From JAAFJU01 sp043764895 (lineage in GTDB: Bacteria > Cyanobacteriota > Cyanobacteriia > Leptolyngbyales > Leptolyngbyaceae), in the NCBI GenBank assembly GCA_043764895.1, contig JAYUJY010000216.1:1-64000 (forward strand): 64,000 nucleotides of DNA, read 5' to 3'. This document shows positions 1-9,139 of the stretch, piece by piece; position 1 is the stretch's first letter, and every line of letters starts with the position of its first letter. The notes under the pieces were generated by a model. The model was not told where the DNA came from. It did no database searches and saw only the letters and a list, made by a program, of their open reading frames with translations. A program made the translations under genes and the position numbers.

Positions 1-62
1 AAGTAGCCCTGAGCATAGTTTTCAATAATCGATCGCACATCCACGTCAACGCGAGAGTTCAT
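1..62 (-). CDS. aat: N-terminal start of a gene running off the left edge, probably leucyl/phenylalanyl-tRNA--protein transferase
   Basis: An ATG on the minus strand at 62 opens a frame that stays open to the window edge (20 codons visible). The residues after the start end in IIENYAQGY. This resembles the N-terminus of cyanobacterial Aat proteins, which begin with an IIxGYAQGYF-like segment. Aat would transfer Leu or Phe to proteins with basic N-termini (N-end rule). Only 20 residues can be seen, so the name rests on family memory. The gene is divergent from the hypothetical gene at 168. No strong Shine-Dalgarno sequence is visible upstream. Confidence 0.5.
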   Translation of the reverse strand, partial: MNSRVDVDVRSIIENYAQGY

Positions 63-167
63 AAGCCCGTGACAAAATTCTTAAGGTTCATGATAATCGT
101 GGATCCCTAGAAAAGGTTAGCGATATAGTTGAAGAACGCGAAGATTTTAAAGAATGGCACCGAGGCT

Positions 168-536
168 ATGTCGAACCTGTCCAACCCTGAACACTCACTT
201 CCAGCGGATCCCATTCCGGCCATTACGCTCCACACCTCTGAACATCCCGAACAAGAGGGCGAGTGGCTGCGATCGGGCTTAATCAAGTGGTTGGATGAGC
301 AATTTATCCCTGAAGCCGTAAACCATGACATCGCAAAAAGGGCCGCCCAAATTTTTGTGCGACAGCGGATGGAAGGGGAAAATGACTTGATCACGCTCGT
401 GGTGGCTATGGTGACGGAACTCGAAGCCTACGATTTTTCCATGAGCTTTTTTGGAAGTTTTGCGATTGCCAATGCCATGAGTGAACTGGTGATGGAGAGT
501 TTAGGAATCGACGATCGGTGCTGTGGCGGCGGTTAG
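168..536 (+). CDS. conserved hypothetical protein, about 122 aa
   Basis: This is a small acidic soluble protein with no membrane segment or signal peptide. The frame opens at a TTG at 129, but the ATG at 168 (MSNLSNPEHSL) is a more natural start, because the 13 upstream codons look basic and non-conserved. The mid part (WLRSGLIKWLDEQFIPEAV, then a helix-rich segment) is followed by FAIANAMSELVMESL, and the tail ends in DDRCCGGG. I recall proteins of this type as cyanobacterial hypotheticals, but I cannot name a family. The last codon is followed about 12 bp later by a MITE-like repeat, so the C-terminal GGG may be recently altered. Confidence 0.6.
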   Translation: MSNLSNPEHSLPADPIPAITLHTSEHPEQEGEWLRSGLIKWLDEQFIPEAVNHDIAKRAAQIFVRQRMEGENDLITLVVAMVTELEAYDFSMSFFGSFAIANAMSELVMESLGIDDRCCGGG

Positions 537-548
537 ACCCTGGCAAAG

Positions 549-702
549 CCTCCTCGTTGGGTTGGGGGCACGGCGAGCCATGCCCCTACAGATCCGGGTT
601 TACAGAATCCGGGTTTACAGAGAATGTAGGGACATGGCTATGCCGTGTCCTAAACCCAACGAAGAAAAGATTAAGGTCTTATTTCCGCCGCGCAGTACTT
701 AG
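549..702. repeat. MITE-like palindromic repeat, copy 1 of 3
   Basis: This intergenic block contains a G/C-rich arm (GGGGCACGGCGAGCCATGCC...) and an imperfect inverted arm ending in AAACCCAACGAAG. A right-end segment CTTATTTCCGCCGCGCAGTA follows and runs on to CTTAG. The same arms and right end recur at 11371-11576 and 50675-50813. An internal duplication of about 15 bp (ATCCGGGTTTACAGA type) is specific to this copy. There is no coding potential. It fills most of the 207-bp gap between the hypothetical gene and the transglutaminase gene. Confidence 0.75.
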
Positions 703-743
703 GAGCCTCTTCAATAGGGACATTACTTCCATGCTGATCCCTA

Positions 744-1523
744 CTACCCTGCTTCAATCCAGACCTTCATTTCAGTTAGAGTCAGCAGGCCAAACTGAGT
801 TGCTAAGGCCACATCAGCCGCGTCTCGACCATAGGCTATTGTAATGCGATTTCCGCGCGGTTCTGTTTGTGTCGCGTCGAAGGTATACCAGCGATCGCCC
901 ACGTAGGCTTCAAACCAAGCATGGAGATCCATCGGTTCGAGTTGGTAGAGATAGCCCGCCACAATCCTTGCGGGAATCGTCAGACTTCGGCACAGGGCAA
1001 TCCCTAAATGGACAAAATCACGACAAACTCCCGTCCGAGTTTGGACCGTTTCGAGGGCCGATGTGGACGCATTACTCGTGTCGTAGTGATACGCAATATT
1101 AGTATGGATCCAACTCCGAATGGCCTCTACCTGTGGGTATCCCGGCGAACACCCTACAACAATTTCGTTGGCGAGCATCCCGAGCAGGTCAGATTGGCAA
1201 TAGCGACTAGGCAACAGAAACTGAACCACATAGTCGGGGAGATTTTGCACTAAAACAAACTCAGCACCGAGATTGACATCTATAACATCTGCCGTATCCA
1301 CGGTTGCAGTGGTGTCTACTTTGAAAATCCCTTGGGGAACCATGAATCGCTGACACAGATTGCCGTAGTGGTCACTGTATTGAGTCATGGCAACGTCAGG
1401 GTCAAAACACGATTCTTCTCGCACCACCCGCTGACCCAATCCACTGCGAGGTCGAAGCATTAGGATGAGCGGGGACGGGGCGATCGCTTCAAACAAAAGG
1501 TGGCACCCAACATTCAACCGCAT
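744..1523 (-). CDS. transglutaminase-like domain protein
   Basis: The 259-aa protein has a bacterial transglutaminase-like N-terminal beta domain (about 1-105) followed by a transglutaminase core (about 125-220). The catalytic triad can be read as Cys167 in GVCRDF, His201 in LHAWFE and Asp217 in TFDAT. There is no signal peptide, so it is probably cytoplasmic. Members act as cysteine proteases, amidases or cross-linking enzymes, and the substrate here is unknown. It starts at an ATG (MRLNVGCHLL). It stands alone, reading away from rpsN and separated from it by a strong terminator. Confidence 0.85.
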   Translation of the reverse strand: MRLNVGCHLLFEAIAPSPLILMLRPRSGLGQRVVREESCFDPDVAMTQYSDHYGNLCQRFMVPQGIFKVDTTATVDTADVIDVNLGAEFVLVQNLPDYVVQFLLPSRYCQSDLLGMLANEIVVGCSPGYPQVEAIRSWIHTNIAYHYDTSNASTSALETVQTRTGVCRDFVHLGIALCRSLTIPARIVAGYLYQLEPMDLHAWFEAYVGDRWYTFDATQTEPRGNRITIAYGRDAADVALATQFGLLTLTEMKVWIEAG

Positions 1524-1626
1524 ATTTTACAAGTCCCTAGAGAGATAGTTGTTAGCTAATCCTGATTTTAGGATGACTTCTCATATAAAAATGACGCCAG
1601 GATTGCAATTTAACCATTAAAAAGTA

Positions 1627-1671
1627 AAAATAGGCGTCTGGACTGAAGAGAATCATCCGGACGCCTATTTT
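1627..1671 (-). terminator. intrinsic terminator after rpsN
   Basis: There is a 12-bp perfect stem (arms 1627-1638 and 1660-1671, core ATAGGCGTC/GACGCCTAT) extended by a G-U and two G-C pairs, with a 15-nt loop. On the minus strand it is followed by a T-run (TATTTTTACT). It lies about 60 nt downstream of the rpsN stop and also insulates the transglutaminase gene. Confidence 0.85.
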
Positions 1672-1730
1672 ATTGTGAAGTTTAGATTAAAGCTAAATTA
1701 AACCCCTCGAATCATCAAAAAATCATCAAA

Positions 1731-2033
1731 CTACCAGCTTGACTTGACAACGCCAGGGAGCAATCCTTGGTGAGCCATTTCGCGCAGAACGTTACGAGAT
1801 AGTCCGAAGTCACGATAGAAGCCGTGGGGACGCCCTGTGACCCAGCAACGGTTCTTGACGCGAACGCGAGCGCTGTTGCGAGGCAGTTGTTGAATCTTGC
1901 GGTGGATTTCGATTTTTTCATCGAGATCGGTTGCTTTTGCAAATGCATCCTTCAGTTCAGTGCGCTTCACTGCGTACTTAGCGACGGTTCTTTTGCGCTT
2001 TTCATCGCGCTCGATCATGCTTTTCTTAGCCAT
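1731..2033 (-). CDS. rpsN: 30S ribosomal protein S14
   Basis: This 100-aa basic protein has the S14 signature: RCWVTGRPHGFYRDFGLSR followed by a C-terminal REMAHQGLLPGVVKSSW. It lacks the paired CxxC zinc motif, so it is the zinc-independent (C-minus, long) S14 type used by cyanobacteria and plastids. It binds 16S rRNA in the small-subunit head. The start is ATG (MAKKSMIERD) with a purine-rich AGAAAGAG upstream. It lies 50 bp downstream of nth on the same strand and is closed by the terminator at 1627-1671. Confidence 0.98.
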   Translation of the reverse strand: MAKKSMIERDEKRKRTVAKYAVKRTELKDAFAKATDLDEKIEIHRKIQQLPRNSARVRVKNRCWVTGRPHGFYRDFGLSRNVLREMAHQGLLPGVVKSSW

Positions 2034-2083
2034 GAAGCTCTTTCTGCCCTATATATAAAATCTACAATGGTATCAAGCATAGC

Positions 2084-2803
2084 CTACGATCGGACCTTTT
2101 TACCCTTCCTTGCCAATTCTTTTGTCCGGTTCACCTTTCCCGCCGACGAGCAGAGGTCTGCCAAATCGCACCGATCGCACAGCGGCTTGCGGGCATCACA
2201 CACCGATCGGCCATGGTAAATCCAATGAATCGACATATTTTCCCATTCTTTTTGGGGCAGAAGTTTCATCAGATCCTGCTCAATTTTCACCGCATCTTGG
2301 TGAATCGTAAAACCCATGCGATTTGCGAGTCGAGTGACGTGGGTATCGACCGTAAAGCCCCAGTTCACCCCGTAGGCATTGGACGACACCACGTTTGCCG
2401 TCTTACGGGCTACTCCAGGGAGACTAGTGAGATCTTCCATCGTACGCGGAACCTCACCGCCATACACCTCAATGATGCGCTGACAAGCCGCCCGGATATT
2501 TTTCGCCTTGTTGTGATAAAACCCGGTGGACTTCACATAAGTTTCGAGTTCTAGCAGGTCCGACTCAGCAAACGCGATCGCATCCGGGTAGCGATCGAAC
2601 AGAGCAGGCGTCACCTTATTCACCCGTTCATCCGTACATTGCGCCGCCAAAATCGTCGCGATCATCAATTGCAGCGCCCCATCGTAGTTCAGCGAACAAT
2701 GCGCATCAGGATAGAGAATCTTAAGTCGATCGAGCGTCTCGATCGCCCGTTGTTTTTTCGATCGGCGGCGAGGTTTAACCGCAACATCATCCCCAGAATC
2801 CAC
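2084..2803 (-). CDS. nth: endonuclease III (DNA glycosylase/AP lyase)
   Basis: This is a base-excision repair enzyme that removes oxidised pyrimidines and nicks abasic sites. The 239-aa protein carries the helix-hairpin-helix LPGVARKTANVV with catalytic Lys134, the catalytic Asp153 in VDTHV, and a C-terminal 4Fe-4S cluster loop C-x6-C-x2-C-x5-C (Cys202, 209, 212, 218). The start is a GTG at 2803, giving a basic, disordered N-terminus. A palindromic repeat lies directly upstream. It is the middle gene of the minus-strand row rseP-nth-rpsN. Confidence 0.97.
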   Translation of the reverse strand: MDSGDDVAVKPRRRSKKQRAIETLDRLKILYPDAHCSLNYDGALQLMIATILAAQCTDERVNKVTPALFDRYPDAIAFAESDLLELETYVKSTGFYHNKAKNIRAACQRIIEVYGGEVPRTMEDLTSLPGVARKTANVVSSNAYGVNWGFTVDTHVTRLANRMGFTIHQDAVKIEQDLMKLLPQKEWENMSIHWIYHGRSVCDARKPLCDRCDLADLCSSAGKVNRTKELARKGKKVRS

Positions 2804-2812
2804 AAACCACCC

Positions 2813-2905
2813 CCAAAAACATCACACGTAGGATGCGTTAAGCGAAGCAACGCATCATTACCATCCCCGCACCCCACCCATCATCAAAATCCCCGCACCC
2901 ACCCA
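2813..2905. repeat. GATGCGTT hairpin repeat, copy 1 of 2
   Basis: A hairpin with arms GATGCGTT (2832-2839) and AACGCATC (2849-2856) and loop AAGCGAAGC is followed by C-rich blocks of the type ATCCCCGCACCCACCCATC. The same order (an AACATC.CACGTAG-like lead, the hairpin, then C-rich blocks) recurs at 44856-44957. It fills the gap between rseP and nth and sits immediately upstream of the nth start codon. It is non-coding on both strands. Confidence 0.75.
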
Positions 2906-2931
2906 TCATTACAAACCCGATCGCCCCAAAA

Positions 2932-3999
2932 TCATTGTTGAATCCAATTCGCCGTATCCCGAATGATCAAAATCACACCCAAACTCAACAACAACACCAA
3001 TCCCGTCTGCATAAACCCTTCCTCAAACCGCTTCGGCAACGGCTTACCCCGCAACCCTTCCAAAATAATAAAAATAAGCTGCCCTCCATCCAACGCCGGA
3101 AGCGGCAAAATATTCATCACCGCCAAATTAATACTAATCAGCGTCGTAAACCCAAACAAATTCTTCCAATCATTCTTCGCGATCCGCGCCCCCTGCCGAA
3201 CAATTTCCACCGGACCCGCAATTTGTTTAGACGTACTCCCAAAATCCGTCACCAGCTTCCCAAACCCCTGCACCGTTTGATTCACCACATGTGTAAACTC
3301 ATCCCCCGCCAAAACCAGCCCAGCGATCGGATTACTCGGATGCTGAATGTCAACCCGCGCATTCGGCGATAATGCAATCCCAATGCGTCCCTTACCATCC
3401 TTCAGTTCAGGCGTCAGAGCGATCGACAAATCTTGAGTTCCCCGTTGAACTTGGAGATTTAGCGTCGTGTCAAAACTACCTTCGATCGCCTTGCGGAGTT
3501 GTTCAGCAGACGTTCCATCACCGGATAGCACCGTATCGTTAACTTTGAGCACCACATCGCCCTTCTGAAGTCCCGCTTTTTGGGCAATAGAACCCTCGAC
3601 CACCTGAGGCAATGCCGCGCCAGGATTGAAATTGAGATGCGGAATCCCGACGGTAAACGCCTGAGTCGTCAGGACAAAATAAGCGAACAAAAGATTTGCA
3701 ATCACACCCGCGCTAATGACGATCGCCCGATCGAGCACCGGACGATTGCGCAGAAGATTGGGGTCACTCGGATCAATGTCGCTATCGGGATCGTCATCGG
3801 GGAATCCCACGAAACCGCCCAACGGAAGCAACCGCAACGCATATTCTGTCTGCGAGCCTTGATAACGCCACACCACCGGACCAAAGCCAATAGAAAAACG
3901 GTTGGCGTAGATGCCCTGAAGCCGTGCTGCGAGGAAGTGTCCTAGCTCGTGAACGAAAATGAGAAGGGCGAGGATGAGGATAACCTGCAATACGGGCAT
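2932..3999 (-). CDS. rseP: RseP-type site-2 zinc metalloprotease (M50 family)
   Basis: This 355-aa membrane protease is for regulated intramembrane proteolysis of anti-sigma factors or signal-peptide remnants. The zinc site HELGH is at 17-21 inside the first TM segment. A second TM segment (about 91-112) is followed by one PDZ domain (about 125-200; family members have one or two). The third metal ligand Asp304 lies in the LDGG motif (303-306), and a C-terminal TM segment is at about 330-348. The start is ATG (MPVLQVILIL). It is the first gene of rseP-nth-rpsN, separated from nth by the repeat at 2813-2905. Confidence 0.95.
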   Translation of the reverse strand: MPVLQVILILALLIFVHELGHFLAARLQGIYANRFSIGFGPVVWRYQGSQTEYALRLLPLGGFVGFPDDDPDSDIDPSDPNLLRNRPVLDRAIVISAGVIANLLFAYFVLTTQAFTVGIPHLNFNPGAALPQVVEGSIAQKAGLQKGDVVLKVNDTVLSGDGTSAEQLRKAIEGSFDTTLNLQVQRGTQDLSIALTPELKDGKGRIGIALSPNARVDIQHPSNPIAGLVLAGDEFTHVVNQTVQGFGKLVTDFGSTSKQIAGPVEIVRQGARIAKNDWKNLFGFTTLISINLAVMNILPLPALDGGQLIFIILEGLRGKPLPKRFEEGFMQTGLVLLLSLGVILIIRDTANWIQQ

Positions 4000-4089
4000 A
4001 GGGACTTCGGGTTTCGGATAATTTAGTGATCCTATTGTAAAGGTTAAGACTCGATCGTTACAAACTCGGGCCTGACTCTTTAACTTGCA

Positions 4090-5658
4090 CTATTCCCGTC
4101 TAGCTCGTCCGATCGTCGTAATGTACAGCACCGCCTCATCTTCAGGAATGCCCAACACCTGATTTACTTCATCATCAAAGAATCCCGCAATGCCACTGAT
4201 GCCCAATCCCAACCGAATCGCCGCCAGATTCAACCGTTGACCCAGATGCCCAGCATCCAAATGCAAATATCGGTACGCCCGATCGCCCCACTGCTCGATC
4301 GCCGCCGTCAGATCCGCCGTATGAAAAATCACCGCCACCGCATCACGGCCCAACTCCTGACCTAGGCAAAGAAAATGCAGTTCAGGGCGGAAATTTTTAA
4401 ATCGAATTTGGCGAAGTTCTTGAAGATGCGGCGCGTAATAGTAGCAACCTGCCTCCAAGTCTGTCACTCCGCTCACAGCGATGAAGGTTTCGACGCGGTT
4501 GAGGTCGCAGTAGTCAGGAGCCGGGTCGAGGTTTTGCTCAATGTAATGCTCCGGATGGTACGTGAAATCTAAAATTGCTTTGAGTTCATTGAGAGAGATT
4601 TCAATACCGCTATAGCTTCGGGTCGATCGACGTTTCAATAACGTTTCCTCTAAGCCCGTTAGGTGAGTTTCCCAGACGATCGGACGGGACGTCATGTCGA
4701 TTTTGAGACAGAAGGGGAAGTTGTATTTATCGGGGCGATCGGGCAATGGGTTGGGCTGAGTCCAGACCACGGCGCGATCGTGCATGGGGATTTGGGTCGC
4801 TTGGTGGAGCGAATCCAGGAGTTGGCCGTCGGGGATTCGGGTGGAATAGCTGCGGGTGATGGCGCTGGGAAGAGCACTCTGGTGGCGAGAGAGATGCTGG
4901 TTAAGATGCTGAAGATCCGCAAGAGGCAGCACCGCGAGGGTAGACTCTAGCCGATCGTCGAGATAGAGCAAATCATTCATGGCTCGGTCGCAGAAGCCGC
5001 TAATGGTGTGGGGCCGAAAGTCATTGATCGATCCAGCGAGTTCTAGATTGCCTAGTAAATGACCGCTGTCTAGGAAAATTCGACGATAGGCCCGGTCTTG
5101 ATAGCGCCAAGCCGATCGTTCAAAGACTCCCGTAATCACCAGAGCAAGCTGGGTGGCTTCGAGTGCGGGATGCCAGAAGCAACCCGATTGCAGGGCCGTC
5201 CACACCTCGTTATCCCAGAAATGCATCAGGCTGTGGGATTGGGCTTGGTAGTTGTAGAGTCCGGCCTTCAAGAGGGGCGTGCCACGGGAGATGAGATACA
5301 GCTCGGCGGGGTAAAGTCCGCCCGCAGACGGGGACGATCGCAGATAGTGAGGTTCGTCTGCGGTGGGGATGACGCCCGTTATGCCGTAGCTGTAGTACAA
5401 GAACCGTGAGAGCCTTTGCCAAAATTGTAGAGATGGATCTGGATTTGACTCGGAATTTGGGTCTGGGTCTGGCACAACGCTGGGCTGCCGCTCAATATAC
5501 GATCGCAGCTCAATGGACGTCCCGATTTTGTAGTCTTTAAAGGGGCTGGGCTGACGGCTCCAATCCAGGGACTGCTGGGCTTTCGTACGGAGGGTCTCCG
5601 GATCGTACTTGGTGCGATCGTGGTAGTGCTGGGCAAGGGAAATCGGCTGTTCTGGCAT
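4090..5658 (-). CDS. SagB/ThcOx-type dehydrogenase with two nitroreductase-like halves
   Basis: The 522-aa protein has two related flavin nitroreductase-fold halves. The first (about 70-250) contains the RSSPSAGGLYPAELYLI signature and the second (about 330-520) has LKRRSTRSYSGIEISLNEL and a C-terminal GLGISGIAGFFDDEVNQVLG. Each half repeats the R.Y.HLDAGHLGQ-type motif. SagB-type enzymes use FMN to oxidise azoline rings in ribosomal peptides. The tandem form is common in cyanobacteria without a peptide cluster, and no precursor, YcaO or protease gene is nearby, so the substrate is unknown. It is a stand-alone minus-strand gene. Confidence 0.85.
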   Translation of the reverse strand: MPEQPISLAQHYHDRTKYDPETLRTKAQQSLDWSRQPSPFKDYKIGTSIELRSYIERQPSVVPDPDPNSESNPDPSLQFWQRLSRFLYYSYGITGVIPTADEPHYLRSSPSAGGLYPAELYLISRGTPLLKAGLYNYQAQSHSLMHFWDNEVWTALQSGCFWHPALEATQLALVITGVFERSAWRYQDRAYRRIFLDSGHLLGNLELAGSINDFRPHTISGFCDRAMNDLLYLDDRLESTLAVLPLADLQHLNQHLSRHQSALPSAITRSYSTRIPDGQLLDSLHQATQIPMHDRAVVWTQPNPLPDRPDKYNFPFCLKIDMTSRPIVWETHLTGLEETLLKRRSTRSYSGIEISLNELKAILDFTYHPEHYIEQNLDPAPDYCDLNRVETFIAVSGVTDLEAGCYYYAPHLQELRQIRFKNFRPELHFLCLGQELGRDAVAVIFHTADLTAAIEQWGDRAYRYLHLDAGHLGQRLNLAAIRLGLGISGIAGFFDDEVNQVLGIPEDEAVLYITTIGRARRE

Positions 5659-6134
5659 GGTTTTGGCAGGGTTAAGGGTGCCTGGGACGGGAATTGGTGA
5701 GAAATCTGCGAAAAAAAGCGTTCATTTCTTGAAATTCTGTGTACCATCGCACATGGACTTCTGTTTTATGGACTTCTGTTTTTAAGCGTCTATTTCTACT
5801 TTAGATCATCTGTATGGTTTGCTAAGTCGATTTAAGCCCATTTGTTGAACCATTTTTGGATTGACCGTTGGACGGAATCGCCTTAATTTATCAAACGCTC
5901 TTCAATAAAGAAATAAGAAGACGCTTCAGGTCTCACCGTATTCAGATATCTCAAGGATATCTTTGCCAAAGAAAGTCGGGTCGAGAGATCTCGCTTTGGG
6001 ATAAATCATTTATCCACTTTGGAATACTTTGTGTACCATTCAGTAGCGTCGCTCTTAATTTGGTCCTTGGACTGGGTTAACGGTCATGCTTGTTTTGTTG
6101 GTTTTAACCTCATTCATCTTGGGTTAGCAGTGCT
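5659..6134. other. intergenic region between sagB-like gene and pilM
   Basis: This 476-bp AT-rich divergent region should hold both promoters. Two perfect tandem copies of the 15-mer ATGGACTTCTGTTTT lie at 5753-5767 and 5768-5782. A short TTG-initiated frame (5868-6080) has no recognisable sequence and no Shine-Dalgarno, and I do not call it a gene. GTGTACCAT occurs twice (near 5739 and 6030), which may be chance. No terminator is seen. Confidence 0.5.
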
Positions 6135-7235
6135 GTGGTTAACGGTTTAAAAGGTTTATTTTCAAAAGGTTCTAAGGGAGTTGGCATTGAGCTGGCTTCC
6201 GATCGGATCAATATTGTCCAACTGTCCCGTAAGGGCACTAAGGTTCGGCTCATTAACTATGTGACCGTTCCGGTGCCTGAAGGGGTCTTTCAGGAAGGAC
6301 AAATTGTCGATCGCTCTGCAATGGCGGAGTTAATCCAATCTGCACTTGCCGATAACAAAATCAAAGCAAAACAAGCGGCGACGGCAGTTCAGGGCGGACG
6401 AGACACGGTTACGCGGATTATTCCGGTTCCGGCAGAACTAGACGATCGCGAGTTGCGCGATATGGTTCTGAATCAGGAAGCGGGTCTATATCTGCCCTTC
6501 CCTCGGGAAGAAGCGGATGTGGATTATCAAAAGCTTGGATTGTTTGTGGATGAAGATGGCATTGAAAAGGTTCAAGTGCTGCTCGTTGCGACGCGGAAAG
6601 AGGTAACGGATGCCTATTATCAGACCTTCCAACAGGCGGGTTTGAGTTTGGACGTCTTGGAGATTAGCAGTTTCTCGTTGATTCGGACGATTCGCGAACA
6701 GCTTCGGCAGTTTGCGCCCCAAGAAGCGGTGGCTATTGTCAATATCGAATTTGAGAGCACTGAGATTTCCATTACGGTGGACGGGGTGCCGCAGTTTTCA
6801 CGGACGGTGCCGATCGGAACGTTCCAAGTTCAGAGTGCGCTATCGCGTGCCATGAATCTGCCGCCGTCTAGAAGTATTGACCTGCTGCAAGGCATGACGA
6901 TTCCAGTCAATGTCGATGCAGGCGGTCGTCCGGGCGGGGCCAATCCAGGAACGGCGGCGATGTTGCGTATTCTGGGTGAATTGGCAGATGAGCTGCGGCG
7001 ATCAATCGATTTCTACACCAATCAGGGAGAGAACCTTGAAGTTGCGCAGCTTTTGCTGGCAGGTCCGGGGGCAGCCATTGGACAGTTGGATGAGTTTTTC
7101 ACCCAGCGTCTGAGCTTACCGTGTAGTTTGATTGATCCGGTGGCCGCACTTTCATTGGACACGACCATTGACCTGCCGGAAAGCCTTAGACCCGGTTTGG
7201 CTGTGGTTTTAGGTTTGGGCTTACGGGAGGCATAA
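6135..7235 (+). CDS. pilM: type IV pilus assembly protein PilM
   Basis: The 366-aa actin-like ATPase fold protein (FtsA/PilM family) forms the cytoplasmic ring of the pilus machine and binds the N-terminal tail of PilN. The N-terminal strand VGIELASDRINIVQLSR and the phosphate-loop region VAIVNIEFESTEISI fit the family, and there is no TM segment. The start is GTG at 6135 (MVNGLKGLFSKG). It is the first gene of the pilMNOQ operon, 3 bp before pilN. In cyanobacteria this machine drives phototactic motility and DNA uptake. Confidence 0.95.
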   Translation: MVNGLKGLFSKGSKGVGIELASDRINIVQLSRKGTKVRLINYVTVPVPEGVFQEGQIVDRSAMAELIQSALADNKIKAKQAATAVQGGRDTVTRIIPVPAELDDRELRDMVLNQEAGLYLPFPREEADVDYQKLGLFVDEDGIEKVQVLLVATRKEVTDAYYQTFQQAGLSLDVLEISSFSLIRTIREQLRQFAPQEAVAIVNIEFESTEISITVDGVPQFSRTVPIGTFQVQSALSRAMNLPPSRSIDLLQGMTIPVNVDAGGRPGGANPGTAAMLRILGELADELRRSIDFYTNQGENLEVAQLLLAGPGAAIGQLDEFFTQRLSLPCSLIDPVAALSLDTTIDLPESLRPGLAVVLGLGLREA

Positions 7236-7238
7236 CCC

Positions 7239-8075
7239 ATGCATAACTTAGACGTTAATTTTTTAAACGATCGACCGGATCTCAAACCGGGTAGCGGGGG
7301 TAGACCTCCGCTGGCAGGCGCGGGTGGACGATCGTCTCGGGGATCGGGCTTTTCATCTCGAAATGAGAGCAAGACTCCACTGTACGCTGGGATCGCGGCA
7401 TTGGTCGGCTTGTTAGGCATCACGGGTGCGGCCTTCTTGTATTTCACGATGCAGAAGGGCGCGTTGACTGAGCGGCAAGCCGAACTCGATACCAAGCTAG
7501 GGACATTAGAAGCGAAGCGAAGTGAACTAGCGGCGGCGAAGAAGAAGGTTGCGAGTGCGGAGGAGGAGATCAGGGCATTGGCATCGGTCTTTACTCAAAT
7601 CAAGCCGTGGTCAGCCATTTCTCAAGACATTCGCGATCGGTTGCCTAATTCCGTCCAGATCTTGGGAATCTCCCAAGTGGCAGGCGCAGCTCCGGCGGCA
7701 GGGACAGCGGCAGGACCGGATGCCGTCTACACGCGAAATCTGACGATCAAAGGTGCGGCGAATGACTTCAATCAGGTGAATGACTTCTTGCTGGTCTTGA
7801 AAAAGTCGAGCTTCTTGAAACCGGATGAGACTAAGATTGTGACCGCCGATCGGGAGCCTCGCAAATCCTTGCAATCCATATCGCTTCCCGTTACAAATCC
7901 AAATGCCACCACGACCTCGAAACCAATTAAGTTGCCGGGTCGAATTGGGTTTGTGATTCAGACTCAGCTTACGGATGTTTCATCTGCGGAGTTGTTGAAA
8001 GAACTTGAACGCAAGGGCACCGTGGGTCTTCTAAATCGGTTTGAAGCGCTTAAGAATAAGGGGGTAAAACCATGA
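7239..8075 (+). CDS. pilN: type IV pilus inner-membrane protein PilN
   Basis: The 278-aa bitopic protein has a short cytoplasmic tail containing the PilM-binding motif DVNFLNDR (residues 5-12) and a Gly/Arg/Ser-rich linker. One TM helix (about 47-70) is followed by a coiled coil (about 75-113) and a ferredoxin-like periplasmic domain that pairs with PilO. The start ATG lies 3 bp after pilM, and the stop overlaps the pilO start by 4 bp (ATGA), implying translational coupling. Confidence 0.93.
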   Translation: MHNLDVNFLNDRPDLKPGSGGRPPLAGAGGRSSRGSGFSSRNESKTPLYAGIAALVGLLGITGAAFLYFTMQKGALTERQAELDTKLGTLEAKRSELAAAKKKVASAEEEIRALASVFTQIKPWSAISQDIRDRLPNSVQILGISQVAGAAPAAGTAAGPDAVYTRNLTIKGAANDFNQVNDFLLVLKKSSFLKPDETKIVTADREPRKSLQSISLPVTNPNATTTSKPIKLPGRIGFVIQTQLTDVSSAELLKELERKGTVGLLNRFEALKNKGVKP

Positions 8076-9055
8076 GCATGAGTGGAGATTACAATCCGCC
8101 GGATGGGGATTTTGATAGCGGACCGAATTACCCCAGTGCGTTTGGGATAACCTTTACGCCCATGGTGTCTGGGATTGGCCTAGGGCTTCTTGGACTCGCC
8201 GCTGCGGCCTTTGCTTGGACGCAATTGGTGGAGCCTCTGCGGGTCGAAACCGACGAACTTCAAGCCAAAGTAACCGAGAAACAGAAACAGCTTGACGATC
8301 AAAAAAATATCGAAAAGCAGCTCAAAGACGCCAAGGTGAAGTTGACCCAAGTGGAACAGCAGCGCCAACAGGTCTACTCTCTGTTTGCCCAGAAGAAAAA
8401 CATGGATACGGTGTTGTTAGATCTCAATCAATTGATTGATAAAAACAATATTGGTCTTCGCAGTGCAAAGGAAGGAAAGCTTGCGACTTGTCCAAGTTGG
8501 ATTAAGGAGCAGTTCACAACGATTGCAACAGGTCAGCAGTACGAGGAGCAAATTGGGCCGCTCATTGCTGAAGCGAAACTTCGGAAATTTACCCCTGAAG
8601 TCGTTCTCGCTGCTGCTGCCACACCTGGAGTCGCTGCCACAACGGTTCCGGGCGTATTGACCGATGGGTCGCTTGGCGTTGCGCTGAATAATAAACTGAA
8701 ACGTCAGACGTTCAACGTTGAGATTGAGGGGAACTTCAACCATGCACAGTCGATCATTCGTCGGATTGAGCTGCTGCAACCGCTGTTGATTCTTCGCAAC
8801 ATGGACGTGAAGTATGGGGGCGAACAAATTTCAAAAACGGAGCCAACTGTTCTGTATGAATATGATCCCAAAAACCCAGAGATTCCAGTGGCATTGAAGA
8901 CCTGTCAGCCGGATACGGTGGTGACGACTTCCTTCAAGATGGATGCGCTGCTTCCGTTGACGGCAGAAGAGCAGAAGCTAATTGTACCGACTCCCACGGT
9001 GAGTCCGGGTGCTACGCCGGGGGCGAGTCCATCGCCGAGTCCTGCGGCTAAGTGA
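8072..9055 (+). CDS. pilO: type IV pilus inner-membrane protein PilO
   Basis: The 327-aa partner of PilN in the alignment complex has a cytoplasmic tail, one TM helix (about 33-53) and a coiled coil (about 54-110). A periplasmic domain containing the NVEIEGNFNHAQSIIRRIELL segment follows, typical of PilO. The C-terminus is low-complexity (PTPTVSPGATPGASPSPSP). A cyanobacterial pilMNO cluster usually lacks pilP, and none is seen here. Confidence 0.92.
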   Translation: MSMSGDYNPPDGDFDSGPNYPSAFGITFTPMVSGIGLGLLGLAAAAFAWTQLVEPLRVETDELQAKVTEKQKQLDDQKNIEKQLKDAKVKLTQVEQQRQQVYSLFAQKKNMDTVLLDLNQLIDKNNIGLRSAKEGKLATCPSWIKEQFTTIATGQQYEEQIGPLIAEAKLRKFTPEVVLAAAATPGVAATTVPGVLTDGSLGVALNNKLKRQTFNVEIEGNFNHAQSIIRRIELLQPLLILRNMDVKYGGEQISKTEPTVLYEYDPKNPEIPVALKTCQPDTVVTTSFKMDALLPLTAEEQKLIVPTPTVSPGATPGASPSPSPAAK

Positions 9056-9139
9056 TCGCATGTTGGGTCACTACGCTATGTAATCCCATTAGTGTTGACT
9101 GTTTTGTTTTTGATTCTTTGATTTCCTAGGAGCGTCCCC

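Noticed and set aside
4663..4950. Plus-strand frame antisense to the SagB-type gene
   Set aside because: It is a shadow of the strongly supported minus-strand gene.
5868..6080. A 70-codon plus-strand frame with TTG start upstream of pilM
   Set aside because: No family resemblance, basic low-quality sequence, no Shine-Dalgarno, and it lies in a region that should carry promoters.
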